Positions 40,998 to 49,766 of a stretch of DNA of 64,000 nucleotides are shown one piece after another. Each line of letters starts with the position of its first letter. The stretch's first letter is position 1. The stretch comes from Rhodanobacteraceae bacterium (lineage in GTDB: Bacteria; Pseudomonadota; Gammaproteobacteria; Xanthomonadales; Rhodanobacteraceae), in contig CP126120.1 of the NCBI GenBank assembly GCA_030123585.1, positions 1,675,001-1,739,000 on the forward strand, in the 5' to 3' direction. The position numbers and the translations under genes are program-made. The notes under the pieces are model-generated. The model saw only the letters and a list, made by a program, of their open reading frames with translations, did no database searches and was not told where the DNA came from.

Positions 40998-41815
40998 ACA
41001 CGCGCCGCAACGCCTGGCTGGTGAACGCCGCGCTGGTGCTGTGCGCGGCGCTGGCACTGTTTCCGCTGTTCTGGATGCTGTCGGTGTCGTTCATGCAGCC
41101 AGGCGAAGCCAACAACCTGCCGCCGCCGATGCTGCCGCTGCATCCCACGCTCGCCAATTACCGCGAACTGTTCGCGCACGCCGGCATGGGCCGCTACTTC
41201 GCCAACAGCCTGATCATCTCGGCCTCGATCACGCTGCTCTCGCTGGTCTGCAACACGCTGGCCGGCTACGCCTTCGCGAAGCTGCACTTCGCGGGCCGCG
41301 AAAAACTGTTCGGCGCGTTGATCGGCGCGCTGGTGATCCCGGCGCAGGTCGCGATGCTGCCGCTGTTCCTGCTGCTGAAGTACGTCGGGCTGATCAACAG
41401 CTACGGCGCGGTGATCCTGCCCGCGATGGCCAGCGTGTTCGGCATCTTCCTGGTGCGCCAGTACGCGCGCGGGTTGCCGGGCGAACTGCTGGAAGCCGCG
41501 CGCGTGGACGGCGCGGGCGAAGCGCGCATCTTCGTGCAGATCGTGCTGCCGCTCCTGAAACCCATCCTGGTGACACTGGCGGTGTTCACCTTCCTCACCG
41601 CGTGGAACGATTTCATGTGGCCCCTGATCGCGCTGACCGGCCAGCAGCACTACACGCTGCCGGTGGGCCTGGCGTCGCTGTCACGCGAACACGTGCAGGA
41701 CTCGGGCCTGATGATGGCCGGCGCGGTGGTGACGGTGATCCCGGTGCTGCTGCTGTTCCTCGCGCTGCAGCGCTATTACCTGCGCGGACTGTTGCTGGGG
41801 AGCGTAAAAGGCTGA
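40994..41815 (+). CDS. ABC sugar permease (MalG-like)
   Basis: The 273-residue protein has six TM helices and the EAA loop EAARVDGAGEARIFVQIVLPLL. It is the partner of the MalF-like permease, with an ATGA overlap. A GTAGGTTGGG repeat begins 4 bases after its stop. The ATPase of the transporter is not here but lies beyond the convergent GH1 gene. Confidence 0.93.
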   Translation: MNTRRNAWLVNAALVLCAALALFPLFWMLSVSFMQPGEANNLPPPMLPLHPTLANYRELFAHAGMGRYFANSLIISASITLLSLVCNTLAGYAFAKLHFAGREKLFGALIGALVIPAQVAMLPLFLLLKYVGLINSYGAVILPAMASVFGIFLVRQYARGLPGELLEAARVDGAGEARIFVQIVLPLLKPILVTLAVFTFLTAWNDFMWPLIALTGQQHYTLPVGLASLSREHVQDSGLMMAGAVVTVIPVLLLFLALQRYYLRGLLLGSVKG

Positions 41816-41818
41816 AGC

Positions 41819-41910
41819 GTAGGTTGGGCTGATCCCGGATTTATCCGGGAGAAATCCAACGCTGACGATGTTGGGCTTCCGCCGATGAAGCCGGCGTCAG
41901 CCCAACCTAC
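41819..41910. repeat. GTAGGTTGGG paired-palindrome repeat, copy 3
   Basis: Starts GTAGGTTGGGCTGATCCCGG and ends with GTCAGCCCAACCTAC, with two inner hairpins. It lies between convergent genes. Its right-hand TAG (on the minus strand) is the stop codon of the GH1 gene. Confidence 0.87.
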
Positions 41911-43283
41911 GCACGCGTCATCTCCAGCACTGCGCCGTGCGTCGCGATCACCTCGGCATAAAAACGCGCGCTGTCCTTGGGCGTGCGCTGCTGCGTCGCG
42001 TAATCCACGTGCACGATGCCGAAGCGCTTGGCGTAACCGAGCGCCCACTCGAAATTGTCGAGCAGCGACCACACGAAATAGCCGCGCAGGTCCACGCCCT
42101 GGCGCAACGCGGCGTGCGCCGCGCGCAGGTGCGCGCGCAGGTAATCGACACGCAACGGATCCTCGACGCGGCCGTCGGCGGCGCACGGCGGATCGTAGAA
42201 CGCCGCGCCGTTTTCGGTGATGTAGATCGGCGGATGGCCGTAGCGCGAGCTGACCCGCTTCAGCACGTCGGTGAGGCCTTGCGGATAGACCTCCCAGCCG
42301 GTTTCGGTGTGGGTCGCGTGCTTCTGCGGCGTGCCGCTGGCGTGCGCCGGCCGGCGGCGCGCATCGTGGCGCGTGACGCTGCGCGTGTAGTAATTCACGC
42401 CCACGAAATCGATCGTCTGGCGGATCAGCGTCATGTCTTCCGCGGGCCATTCCGGCCAGGCGTCGCCGAACATCCCGCGCATTTCTTCGGGGTAATGCCC
42501 GAGGAACACGGGATCGAGAAACTGGCGGTTCATGTATGCGTCGGCGCGCGCGGCGGCGGCGAGGTCCTCGGGCGTTTGCGACGCCGGATACTTGGGCTCG
42601 AGGTTGACCACGATGCCGATGTTGTTGCGGCCTTCCGCGCGATACGCCTGCACCGCCGCGCCGTGCGCGCGCAACAGATTGTGCGCGGCAATCGGCGGCT
42701 CGTAACGGCTGCGGTGCCCGGGCGCGAGTACGCCGTGCAGGTAACCGCCATCGGTCACCACCCACGGCTCGTTGAGCGTCGCCCACAGGCCGACGCGATC
42801 GTCCAGCTTGCGGAACACCGCCTGCGCGTAATCGGCGAACCAGCCGGCAATGTCGGGATTCAACCAGCCGCCGCGGTCGTCCAGCGCCGCGGGCAGGTCC
42901 CAGTGGAACAGCGTGATCATCGGCTGGATGCCATTCTCCAGCAGCGCATCGACGAGCCGGTCGTAGAACGCGAGGCCTTCCGGATTCACGCGCCCGCGGC
43001 CCTCCGGCAGCACCCGGCTCCAGTTGATGCTGAAGCGGTAGCCGCGCATGCCCAGCGAGCGCATCAGCGCGACGTCTTCGCGCCAGCGGTGGTAGTGATC
43101 GCACGCGACATCGCCGGTGTCGCCGTCGTGCACCATGCCGGGCGTGTGCGCGAAACGGTGCCAGTTGCTGACGCCGGCGCCGTCGGCCAGCGGCGAGCCC
43201 TCGATCTGGTAGGCCGCGGTGGCGCAACCCCACAGGAATCCGTCCGGAAAGGTCGAAGGGGCGTTCTCCGGGTTGTCGGCCAT
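41907..43283 (-). CDS. Beta-glucosidase, glycoside hydrolase family 1
   Basis: The 458-residue enzyme hydrolyses beta-glucosides in the cytoplasm (no signal peptide). FLWGCATAAYQIEGS, RFSINWSRVLPEG, LFHWDLP, the acid/base Glu in TLNEPW and the nucleophile Glu in YITENGAAF are all present. ATG 43283 lies just inside the operator at 43299, so expression is likely repressed by the LacI-family protein and induced by imported sugar. It is divergent from the ATPase gene and convergent with the permease genes. Its stop codon belongs to a repeat. Confidence 0.95.
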   Translation of the reverse strand: MADNPENAPSTFPDGFLWGCATAAYQIEGSPLADGAGVSNWHRFAHTPGMVHDGDTGDVACDHYHRWREDVALMRSLGMRGYRFSINWSRVLPEGRGRVNPEGLAFYDRLVDALLENGIQPMITLFHWDLPAALDDRGGWLNPDIAGWFADYAQAVFRKLDDRVGLWATLNEPWVVTDGGYLHGVLAPGHRSRYEPPIAAHNLLRAHGAAVQAYRAEGRNNIGIVVNLEPKYPASQTPEDLAAAARADAYMNRQFLDPVFLGHYPEEMRGMFGDAWPEWPAEDMTLIRQTIDFVGVNYYTRSVTRHDARRRPAHASGTPQKHATHTETGWEVYPQGLTDVLKRVSSRYGHPPIYITENGAAFYDPPCAADGRVEDPLRVDYLRAHLRAAHAALRQGVDLRGYFVWSLLDNFEWALGYAKRFGIVHVDYATQQRTPKDSARFYAEVIATHGAVLEMTRA

Positions 43284-43298
43284 CGCATCGGTTCCGTG

Positions 43299-43316
43299 GA
43301 TGAAAACGTTTTCATC
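43299..43316. promoter_or_regulatory. Perfect LacI-type operator between GH1 and the ATPase gene
   Basis: GATGAAAACGTTTTCATC is an 18-base perfect palindrome. It lies 16 bases before the GH1 start on the minus strand and 56 bases before the ATPase start on the plus strand, where one repressor dimer could control both. The same sequence with three changes lies before the regulator gene. Confidence 0.8.
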
Positions 43317-43371
43317 GGCATGATAACGTAGTTCCATCCGCCACGCTCCGGCGGCACACACGGGGACGGGT

Positions 43372-44478
43372 ATGGCCAGCTTGCGTCTTGACAAGGTCCG
43401 CAAGGAGTACGACAACGGCAAGGTCGCCGTGGCCGGCGCCAGCTTCACGGTCGCGGATGGCGAGCTGCTGGTGCTGGTCGGGCCGTCCGGCTGCGGCAAG
43501 AGCACCCTGCTGCGCGCGATTGCCGGGCTGGAACCCATCAGCTCGGGCAGCATCGAGATCGACGGCCGCGTGGTGAACGATCTGGCGCCGCGCGAACGCG
43601 ACATCGCGATGGTGTTCCAGAACTACGCGCTGTATCCGCACATGACCGTCGCGGAAAACCTGGCCTTCGGGCTGAAACTGCGCGGCCTTCCGCGCACGGA
43701 GATCGACCAGCGCGTGGCCGATGCTGCGCGCATGCTGGGCCTCGACGGACTGCTCGACGCGCGGCCGCGCCGCCTGTCCGGCGGGCAGCGGCAGCGCGTC
43801 GCGCTGGGCCGCGCTCTGGTGCGAGAACCCAAGGTGTTCCTGCTCGACGAGCCCTTGTCCAACCTCGACGCGAAACTGCGCGTGGCGATGCGGGTGGAAA
43901 TCGCGCGGCTGCACCAGCGCCTGCGCGCGACCATGATCTACGTGACCCACGACCAGGTCGAGGCGATGACGCTGGGCCAGCGCATCGTGGTATTGCACGA
44001 CGGCGAGATCCAGCAGATCGACACGCCGATGAACCTGTACGAGCGGCCCGCCAACCTGTTCGTCGCGGGTTTCCTCGGCAGCCCCGCGATGAATTTTTTC
44101 CGCGGCCGCCTGCGCGACGATGTGGACGCGCTCGCGATGGATGGCGCGAGCCTGCCGCTCGCCGGCGCGCCGGCCCCGGGACTGCCGCTGCAGGCGCTGC
44201 GCGGCCGCGACATCGTGCTGGGACTGCGTCCCGAGCATTTGCAGCTTGCCCGCGGCGACGCGCGGCATGCGTCGTTCGATGCGGTGCTGGAAGTGATCGA
44301 ACCGATCGGCAACGAGGTGTTCCTCAACCTGCGCTTCGGCGACACCGCACTGGTCGCGCGCGTGCCGCCGCAGGCACTGCCCACGCCGGGCGCCACGCTG
44401 CGCCTGCAATTCGATCCCGCGCACCTGCACGTGTTCGACGCCGCCAGCGGAAGCCGTATCGAACCGCCGCGCGCATGA
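43372..44478 (+). CDS. ABC sugar importer ATPase (MalK/UgpC-like)
   Basis: The 368-residue ATPase has Walker A GPSGCGKST, Q-loop FQNYALYPHM, signature LSGGQRQRVALGRAL, Walker B VFLLDEPLSNLDAKLR, H-loop THDQVEAM, and a C-terminal OB/TOBE regulatory part (LGLRPEHLQL). It energises the importer whose binding protein and permeases end at 41815. ATG 43372 is 56 bases after the LacI-type operator. The C-terminus ends in the typical short tail. Confidence 0.94.
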   Translation: MASLRLDKVRKEYDNGKVAVAGASFTVADGELLVLVGPSGCGKSTLLRAIAGLEPISSGSIEIDGRVVNDLAPRERDIAMVFQNYALYPHMTVAENLAFGLKLRGLPRTEIDQRVADAARMLGLDGLLDARPRRLSGGQRQRVALGRALVREPKVFLLDEPLSNLDAKLRVAMRVEIARLHQRLRATMIYVTHDQVEAMTLGQRIVVLHDGEIQQIDTPMNLYERPANLFVAGFLGSPAMNFFRGRLRDDVDALAMDGASLPLAGAPAPGLPLQALRGRDIVLGLRPEHLQLARGDARHASFDAVLEVIEPIGNEVFLNLRFGDTALVARVPPQALPTPGATLRLQFDPAHLHVFDAASGSRIEPPRA

Positions 44479-44653
44479 CCGTGCGCAGCGCGAAAAGTTT
44501 CACGCGCGTTCACGAACCGTTTTCACGCGCGCGATGAACGACGACTGACGAACTATCGAAACCTTAACGAACGTTGCCGATTGCCTCCAGTCTCAGTGGC
44601 CAAGCGCAAGCAAAAAGTTTTGCGTGCGTGAACAACCACAAGTGGAGAACATC

Positions 44654-45265
44654 ATGCGCAACACTGCAATCGTCCTTGCCATCGCTGCGGTTTTCGTGGC
44701 GGTTCCCAGCTTCATTCAAGAAGCTCACGCGCAGGACGCCACGAACACCACCGGCGCCGACAGCGGGTTCTTCGTCAACGGCAACGTGGGCCACAGCTAC
44801 TTCGGCAGCGGCCAGAACAGCGGCAGCGACACCGGTTACCAGATCGATGGCGGCTATCGCTGGGCGCTCGGCAACGGGTTCGCGCTCGGTCCCGAGATCG
44901 GCTACAACGACCTCGGCAACATCCGCGTCAAGAACGTGTTCAATTCGCAGCCCGTCATCTCTGACAACAAGTCGTCACTGCACGGCTGGACCGTGGGCGC
45001 CAACGCGAAGTACAACTTCACGCCGAACTGGTACGTGTCTGCGCGCACCGGCCTGTACGCGTGGAACGGCCACGGCATGACCCGTGACATCACGCCGATC
45101 AGCACCGGCCGTTCGGGCGACGGCTACTACGGCGGCGTGGGCGTCGGCTATGACTTCAGCCGCAGGTTCGGCGTCGGCGTCGGTTACGACTACTACCGCG
45201 CCAAGAAGAACGACATCAACCTGTCCACCGGTTTGCTGTCGGCGCAGGCCGAAGTGCGGTTCTGA
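44654..45265 (+). CDS. Outer-membrane beta-barrel protein (OmpA/opacity-like)
   Basis: The 203-residue protein has a signal peptide (AIVLAIAAVFVAVPSF...AHAQ, with ellipsis for a gap) and an eight-strand-type barrel rich in alternating aromatic and Gly: FFVNGNVGHSYFG, YQIDGGYRW, FALGPEIGYNDLG, WYVSARTGLYAW and the terminal AEVRF with a C-terminal Phe. There is no OmpA peptidoglycan domain. ATG 44654 has GGAG upstream. The 175 bases before it hold a few weak palindromes but no gene. Confidence 0.8.
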   Translation: MRNTAIVLAIAAVFVAVPSFIQEAHAQDATNTTGADSGFFVNGNVGHSYFGSGQNSGSDTGYQIDGGYRWALGNGFALGPEIGYNDLGNIRVKNVFNSQPVISDNKSSLHGWTVGANAKYNFTPNWYVSARTGLYAWNGHGMTRDITPISTGRSGDGYYGGVGVGYDFSRRFGVGVGYDYYRAKKNDINLSTGLLSAQAEVRF

Positions 45266-45283
45266 CGAGGCTCTGATGATATG

Positions 45284-45340
45284 TCACCCTCCCCCGCCGT
45301 TTACGGGCGGGGGAGGGTTGGGGTGGGTGGGGGCACACAG
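45284..45340. repeat. CCCTCCCCCGCC...GGCGGGGGAGGG hairpin repeat
   Basis: CCCTCCCCCGCC-GTTTAC-GGGCGGGGGAGGG followed by GGTGGG. It is the intergenic counterpart of the hairpins inside purL. It lies 18 bases after the barrel-protein stop and may also act in termination. The remaining 90 bases to the lipoprotein gene show nothing else. Confidence 0.75.
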
Positions 45341-45426
45341 GCAACACGCTTGAAGCGACGCAGGTCACCGATCGCGCCGTGAGTCCCGATCCGGCGCCGT
45401 GCGCCGTCTCCACAAAATGACTTCGC

Positions 45427-45669
45427 TCAGTTGCCGCTGGTGGACCCGGTAGCCGCGTCGATTTGCGCGGCCTGTTTCTTCGCCTGCTCGTCGACGATGT
45501 TCTGCACGTTCCTGGCCTTGTTGAGGTCGTGGCCGTAGGCGGCCATCGGCGTGCCGGCCAGCACGTTGGTGGCAGCCGGCGCAGGCGCGGCAGCGGTCGG
45601 CGACGGCGCATGCGATGAGCACGCGGCGAGCATTCCGGATACCAGCAGCAAGGCGATCAGGCGCGTCAT
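45427..45669 (-). CDS. Small lipoprotein, unknown
   Basis: The 80-residue protein has a clear lipobox ([11 protein letters not shown] at about residues 8-18), then a Pro/Ala-rich segment and a charged helix ending GSTSGN. ATG 45669 places the signal at the N-terminus. It is divergent from the SDR gene. No domain recognised. Confidence 0.6.
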   Translation of the reverse strand: MTRLIALLLVSGMLAACSSHAPSPTAAAPAPAATNVLAGTPMAAYGHDLNKARNVQNIVDEQAKKQAAQIDAATGSTSGN

Positions 45670-45746
45670 GCGGCGCAGTCTCGCGCGATCGGCAGCCGCG
45701 CGCAAGCCAAGGTATGCTTTGCGCGACGTCCAACGGAGTCGCATGC

Positions 45747-46529
45747 GTGAACGCATCCCCCGGCCGCTGGCGGCTCGACGGCCAGACCTGCCTCGTCACC
45801 GGCGCCAGCCGCGGCATCGGCCTCGCCTGCGCGCGCGAACTTGCGGGCCTCGGCGCGCGGCCGTTGCTGGTGGCGCGCGACGAAGACGCGCTGCAACAAG
45901 CCGCCGACGAATTGCGCGAGGATTTCCCGGATTCGGAACCGGGTGTGTTCGCGGCCGACGTCGGCGACGCCGAGGATCGGCTCGCGATCTTCGACTGGAT
46001 CGCCGACCTCGACGTGCCGCTGTCGCTGCTGATCAACAACGCCGGCGGCAACATCAAGCGGCCGACGCTCGAACTCGAACCCGCCGACCTCGAAGAAGTG
46101 TTTCGCCTCAACAGCGTGTCCGCGTTCGACCTGTGCCGGCTGGCCTATCCGCGTCTCGTGCAACACGGCAATGCCGCGATCGTCAACATCGGTTCCGTCT
46201 CGGGCGCGACCCACGTGCGCACCGGCGCGCCCTACGGCATGAGCAAGGCCGCGCTGCACCAGATGACCCGCAACCTCGCCTGCGAATGGGGCGACGACGG
46301 CATCCGCGTGAATGCAGTCGCGCCGTGGTACATCCGCACCCGGCGCACCGACGAAGCGCTGTCCGATCCCGATTACCTCGAGGAAGTGCTGGAGCGCACG
46401 CCGATGGCGCGCATCGGCGAACCCGAGGAAGTCGCGGCCGCGGTCGCGTTCCTGTGCCTGCCCGCGGCCAGCTACATCACCGGGCAGGTGCTGGCGGTGG
46501 ACGGCGGGTTCCTGAATTACGGCTTCTGA
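45747..46529 (+). CDS. Short-chain dehydrogenase/reductase (tropinone-reductase-like)
   Basis: The 260-residue protein has the NAD(P) motif TGASRGIG (about residues 18-25), NNAGG, the catalytic Ser (GSVSG) and Y-x3-K (YGMSK), and [15 protein letters not shown] 45747 is chosen because GGAG lies 8 bases before it; it is followed by the conserved [14 protein letters not shown] start. Substrate unknown. The ogt gene follows after 5 bases, so both form one operon. Confidence 0.9.
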   Translation: MNASPGRWRLDGQTCLVTGASRGIGLACARELAGLGARPLLVARDEDALQQAADELREDFPDSEPGVFAADVGDAEDRLAIFDWIADLDVPLSLLINNAGGNIKRPTLELEPADLEEVFRLNSVSAFDLCRLAYPRLVQHGNAAIVNIGSVSGATHVRTGAPYGMSKAALHQMTRNLACEWGDDGIRVNAVAPWYIRTRRTDEALSDPDYLEEVLERTPMARIGEPEEVAAAVAFLCLPAASYITGQVLAVDGGFLNYGF

Positions 46530-46534
46530 TCGCG

Positions 46535-47038
46535 ATGCTCTATCACGACTACCTCGATACGCCCATCGGCCCGCTGCTGCTGGTCGGCGACGGCGAGGGC
46601 CTGGTGTACATCGGCCTGCCGCGCCACGGCGCCGCGCAGGCCGCGCCGGAAGGCGCCAAGCCCAGCAAGTCGAAACTGCACGCAGCCGCGCGCGAACTCG
46701 ACGAATATTTCGCCGGCACGCGCCAGCAGTTCGACGTGCCGTTGCGCCCGTCCGGCACCCCGTTCCAACTGGAAGTGTGGGGCGCGCTGCTGACGATTCC
46801 CTACGGCGAAACCACGAGCTACGCCGAGATCGCGCGGCGCATCCGCCGTCCGCGCGCGGTGCGCGCCGTGGGCGCCGCCAACGGCGCCAATCCGCTCTCG
46901 ATCATCGTGCCCTGCCATCGCGTGATCGGCAGCCACGGCGACCTCGTCGGCTACGGCGGCGGTCTGCCGATCAAGCGCTGGCTGCTCGCGCACGAGCGCA
47001 AGCACGCGCCGGTGCCGGAACTCACGTTGACGGCGTAG
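46535..47038 (+). CDS. ogt: Methylated-DNA--[protein]-cysteine S-methyltransferase
   Basis: The 167-residue protein removes alkyl groups from O6-alkylguanine onto its own Cys. The helix-turn-helix and active site are present: FQLEVWGALLTIPYGET, AVGAANGANPLSIIVPCHRVIG (nucleophile C127 in PCHRV). It lacks the Ada N-terminal domain. Its stop codon TAG at 47036-47038 is the TAG of a GTAGGTTGGG repeat. Confidence 0.95.
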   Translation: MLYHDYLDTPIGPLLLVGDGEGLVYIGLPRHGAAQAAPEGAKPSKSKLHAAARELDEYFAGTRQQFDVPLRPSGTPFQLEVWGALLTIPYGETTSYAEIARRIRRPRAVRAVGAANGANPLSIIVPCHRVIGSHGDLVGYGGGLPIKRWLLAHERKHAPVPELTLTA

Positions 47039-47135
47039 GTTGGGCTGACGTCAGCTTCATCGACGGAAGCCCAACACCGACGTAGGCTCGCATCGTTGGG
47101 CTTCTCCCGGCAGAGCCGGGATCAGCCCAACCTAC
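47035..47135. repeat. GTAGGTTGGG paired-palindrome repeat, copy 4
   Basis: Begins GTAGGTTGGGCTGACGTCAG and ends GGGATCAGCCCAACCTAC with two internal hairpins and a central GTAGGCTCGC. It lies between convergent genes and supplies the ogt stop codon. Confidence 0.87.
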
Positions 47136-47151
47136 CCTCCGATCCCGGTTT

Positions 47152-47820
47152 TTACCGGCAATTGCGCAATTGGTCCTGCAGTTGCTGCTCGCGTTGCTCC
47201 AGCGGCTTCTGTTCGCCCGGCATCACCGCCATCCGCAGCTTGCGATGGTTCTCGTCGTATTCGCGTCGCAGGTAACCGCACACCCGGGCTTGCGTCGCCG
47301 GCAGGCAATAGTCCTGCACCTCGGTCATGCCGGTCGCGACGCGCGGTCCGCCGATGCGGGGCTTCGACAACTCCGGCGCCGACATCCCCGCCCCGCCCGG
47401 CGCGCCATACGCCTGCGACAACGATTGCGGCGGATAACCCATCACGCCCAGCGGCGCGAGGTAGGGCGGCGGCGGCGAACGCGCAAGATATTGCTGGCCG
47501 TTCACCGCGCCGACGCATTCGTACATCACCGGCAACGGCGACGGCGGTGGCGTGTATGGGGGCGGCGGCGAGGCGCTCGCGTCGGCCGTGGGCGGCGCAG
47601 CGATGGTCGCGTCGGCCTGCGGCGACGCATCACCCTGCGTTGTGCGGCTCGGCACGTCCATCACCGTCTGCCGTTGGCCTTGCGCGCAAGGGCGATCCTG
47701 ATAGGCGACGTTGCCGTCCTTCGCGGTGCACCGGTACACCTGCGCGTGCGCGGCCAACGGCATGCCCGCGAACAGCAATACGCCAAGCCACAGAAACCGC
47801 GCGCCAAGGATCCATTGCAT
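47152..47820 (-). CDS. Secreted DUF4124 protein with Pro-rich linker
   Basis: The 222-residue protein has a signal peptide (FLWLGVLLFAGMPLAAHAQ), the DUF4124 motif VYRCTAKDGNVAYQDRPCA, a Pro/Ala/Thr-rich linker (about residues 60-95), and a C-terminal Cys-containing helical part ending QEQQLQ-like REQQLQDQLRNCR. Periplasmic, function unknown. ATG 47820. Convergent with ogt across the repeat. Confidence 0.75.
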   Translation of the reverse strand: MQWILGARFLWLGVLLFAGMPLAAHAQVYRCTAKDGNVAYQDRPCAQGQRQTVMDVPSRTTQGDASPQADATIAAPPTADASASPPPPYTPPPSPLPVMYECVGAVNGQQYLARSPPPPYLAPLGVMGYPPQSLSQAYGAPGGAGMSAPELSKPRIGGPRVATGMTEVQDYCLPATQARVCGYLRREYDENHRKLRMAVMPGEQKPLEQREQQLQDQLRNCR

Positions 47821-47859
47821 GCGGCCATCTTACGCGAATGTGCAGACGCCGATCGCGCG

Positions 47860-48690
47860 CTACGAGCGCAGCCCCACGCCTCGCTGCAACAACCACAACG
47901 CCACCGCCGCCAGCGCAACCACGAACGCCAGCATCACCACGTAGGCGATCCACACCGGCACGTCGCCGATGCCGAGCACGCCGAAGCGGAAGGCGTTGAC
48001 CATGTACAGGATCGGATTGGCCAGCGAGGCCTCACGCCACGGCGAGCCCAGCATGTTGACCGAATAGAACACGCCGCCGAGGTAGGTCAGCGGCGCCAGC
48101 ACGAAGGTCGGCACGATCGCGATGTCGTCGAAGCGCTTGGCGAACATCGCGTTGATGAAACCCGCCAGCGAGAAGATCGTCGCGCCCAGCAGCACCGTGG
48201 TCAGTGCGATCAAGGGATGCGCAATGTGCAGCGAGGTGAAGAACAGCGCGATCCCCAGCACGATGATGCCGACCAGGAGTCCGCGCAGCACCGCGCCCGC
48301 GACGTAGCCCGCCAGCACCACCCAGCTCGGCATCGGCGAGGCCAGCATTTCCTCGACGTAGCGGCCGAACTTGGAACCGAAGAAGCTGGACGTGATGTTG
48401 GCGTAGCAGTTGTTGATGACGCTCATCATCACCAGGCCCGGCACGATGTACTGCATGTAGCTGAAGCCGTGCATCGGCCCGACCCGGCTGCCGATCACCT
48501 TGCCGAAGATCACGAAGTACAGCGTCATCGTGATCGCCGGCGGCACCAGCGTCTGGGTCCAGATGCGCAGCACGCGGTGGATTTCGCGGCGGGTGATGGT
48601 GTACAGCGCGACCAGGTTGGCGCGCGCGATCGAACCGGCGGGCGCGTGCGCCACCCGTTGCGTGTCCGGCCCGCCGTGCAAGTCGTTCAT
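47860..48690 (-). CDS. yadH: ABC-2 type exporter permease (YadH-like)
   Basis: The 276-residue inner-membrane protein has six hydrophobic segments and the ABC-2 landmark YFVIFGKVIGSR...YMQYIVPGLVMM (gap shown), LASPMPSWVVLAGYV and PLTYLGGVFYSV. Its ATG at 48690 overlaps the stop of the ATPase gene, so the two form a transporter pair. Substrate unknown. Confidence 0.9.
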   Translation of the reverse strand: MNDLHGGPDTQRVAHAPAGSIARANLVALYTITRREIHRVLRIWTQTLVPPAITMTLYFVIFGKVIGSRVGPMHGFSYMQYIVPGLVMMSVINNCYANITSSFFGSKFGRYVEEMLASPMPSWVVLAGYVAGAVLRGLLVGIIVLGIALFFTSLHIAHPLIALTTVLLGATIFSLAGFINAMFAKRFDDIAIVPTFVLAPLTYLGGVFYSVNMLGSPWREASLANPILYMVNAFRFGVLGIGDVPVWIAYVVMLAFVVALAAVALWLLQRGVGLRS

Positions 48691-49658
48691 GCCGCCACCT
48701 TGCCGTCGCGGCCGTTGCCGTTCCCCCGCTCGACCAGCCGCACGAACAACTCTTCCAGCCGGTTGGTCTTGTTGCGCATGGACGTCACCGTGATGCCGTG
48801 CGCGGTCAGCGCGGCGAACAGGGAATTGAGGTTGTGGCTGCTCGGCATTTCCGCTTCCAGGGTCTGCCCGTCGACGCGGGTCAGCGTCACGCCGGGCAAC
48901 GCAGGCACGCTGCCGTCGAGGCCCGTCACGTCCAGCACCAGCGTCTGCACGTCCAGCTTGCCCAGCAGCTTGCGCATCGAGGTGTCCTCGATGATCTCGC
49001 CGTGGTCAATGATCGCGATGTTGCGGCAGAGTTGCTCGGCTTCCTCCAGGTAATGCGTGGTCAGGATCACCGTGGTGCCGGCGCGGTTGATGCGGGTGAT
49101 GAATTGCCACATCGAGCGGCGGATCTCGATGTCGACGCCCGCGGTGGGCTCGTCCAGGATCAACAGGCGCGGCTCGTTCATCATCGCGCGCGCGATCATC
49201 AGCCGCCGCTTCATGCCGCCCGACATCATGCGCGTGGGCTGGAATGCCTTGTCCCAGATGCGCAACTCGTTCAGGTATTTTTCCGCGCGGCCTTTCGCGA
49301 TCGAGCGCGGGATGCCGTAGAAGCCCGCCACGTTCACGCAGATGTCGAACGGCGCCTCGAACTGGTTGAAGTTGATTTCCTGCGGCACCAGCCCGATCTG
49401 GCGCATCACCCCGCCGCGGTCGGCATGGATGGAAATGCCGAACACCCGCGCGTCGCCCGAGGTCGGGTTCACCAGCGATGACAGGATCCCGATCAGCGTG
49501 GACTTGCCGGCGCCGTTCGGCCCCAGCAGCGCGAAGAAATCGCCCTGTTGCACGGCGAGCGAGATGCCCTTCAGCGCCTCGACGCCGGAGGAATAGGTCT
49601 TGCGCAGATTCTCGACTGCGAGCGCCGGCGCATCGCCGGCTGGCGTGATGTGGGTCAT
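48687..49658 (-). CDS. yadG: ABC exporter ATPase (YadG-like)
   Basis: The 323-residue ATPase has Walker A LLGPNGAGKST, Q-loop VPQEINF, signature MSGGMKRRLMIARAM, Walker B LLILDEPTAGVD and THYLEEAE. The C-terminal extension (LEAEMPSSHNLNSLFAALTAHG) is typical of drug/polysaccharide exporters of this type. ATG 49658. An exact TATAAT on the minus strand at 49701-49706 is a likely -10 box. Confidence 0.92.
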   Translation of the reverse strand: MTHITPAGDAPALAVENLRKTYSSGVEALKGISLAVQQGDFFALLGPNGAGKSTLIGILSSLVNPTSGDARVFGISIHADRGGVMRQIGLVPQEINFNQFEAPFDICVNVAGFYGIPRSIAKGRAEKYLNELRIWDKAFQPTRMMSGGMKRRLMIARAMMNEPRLLILDEPTAGVDIEIRRSMWQFITRINRAGTTVILTTHYLEEAEQLCRNIAIIDHGEIIEDTSMRKLLGKLDVQTLVLDVTGLDGSVPALPGVTLTRVDGQTLEAEMPSSHNLNSLFAALTAHGITVTSMRNKTNRLEELFVRLVERGNGNGRDGKVAA

Positions 49659-49766
49659 TTCGGGAAACCGCTGCGCGGCAGAAGACGCCGTCGCCCATTA
49701 TTATAAAAGGCCCTTTGTCGGCCCATTTGGCGACGCCGCCAGTTTACATTGCGGCAAAGACACTCC

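Noticed and set aside
44479..44653. Additional LacI-type operator after the ATPase gene
   Set aside because: GTTCACGAACC and CGTTTTCACG pieces look similar, but no palindrome matches the two good operators.
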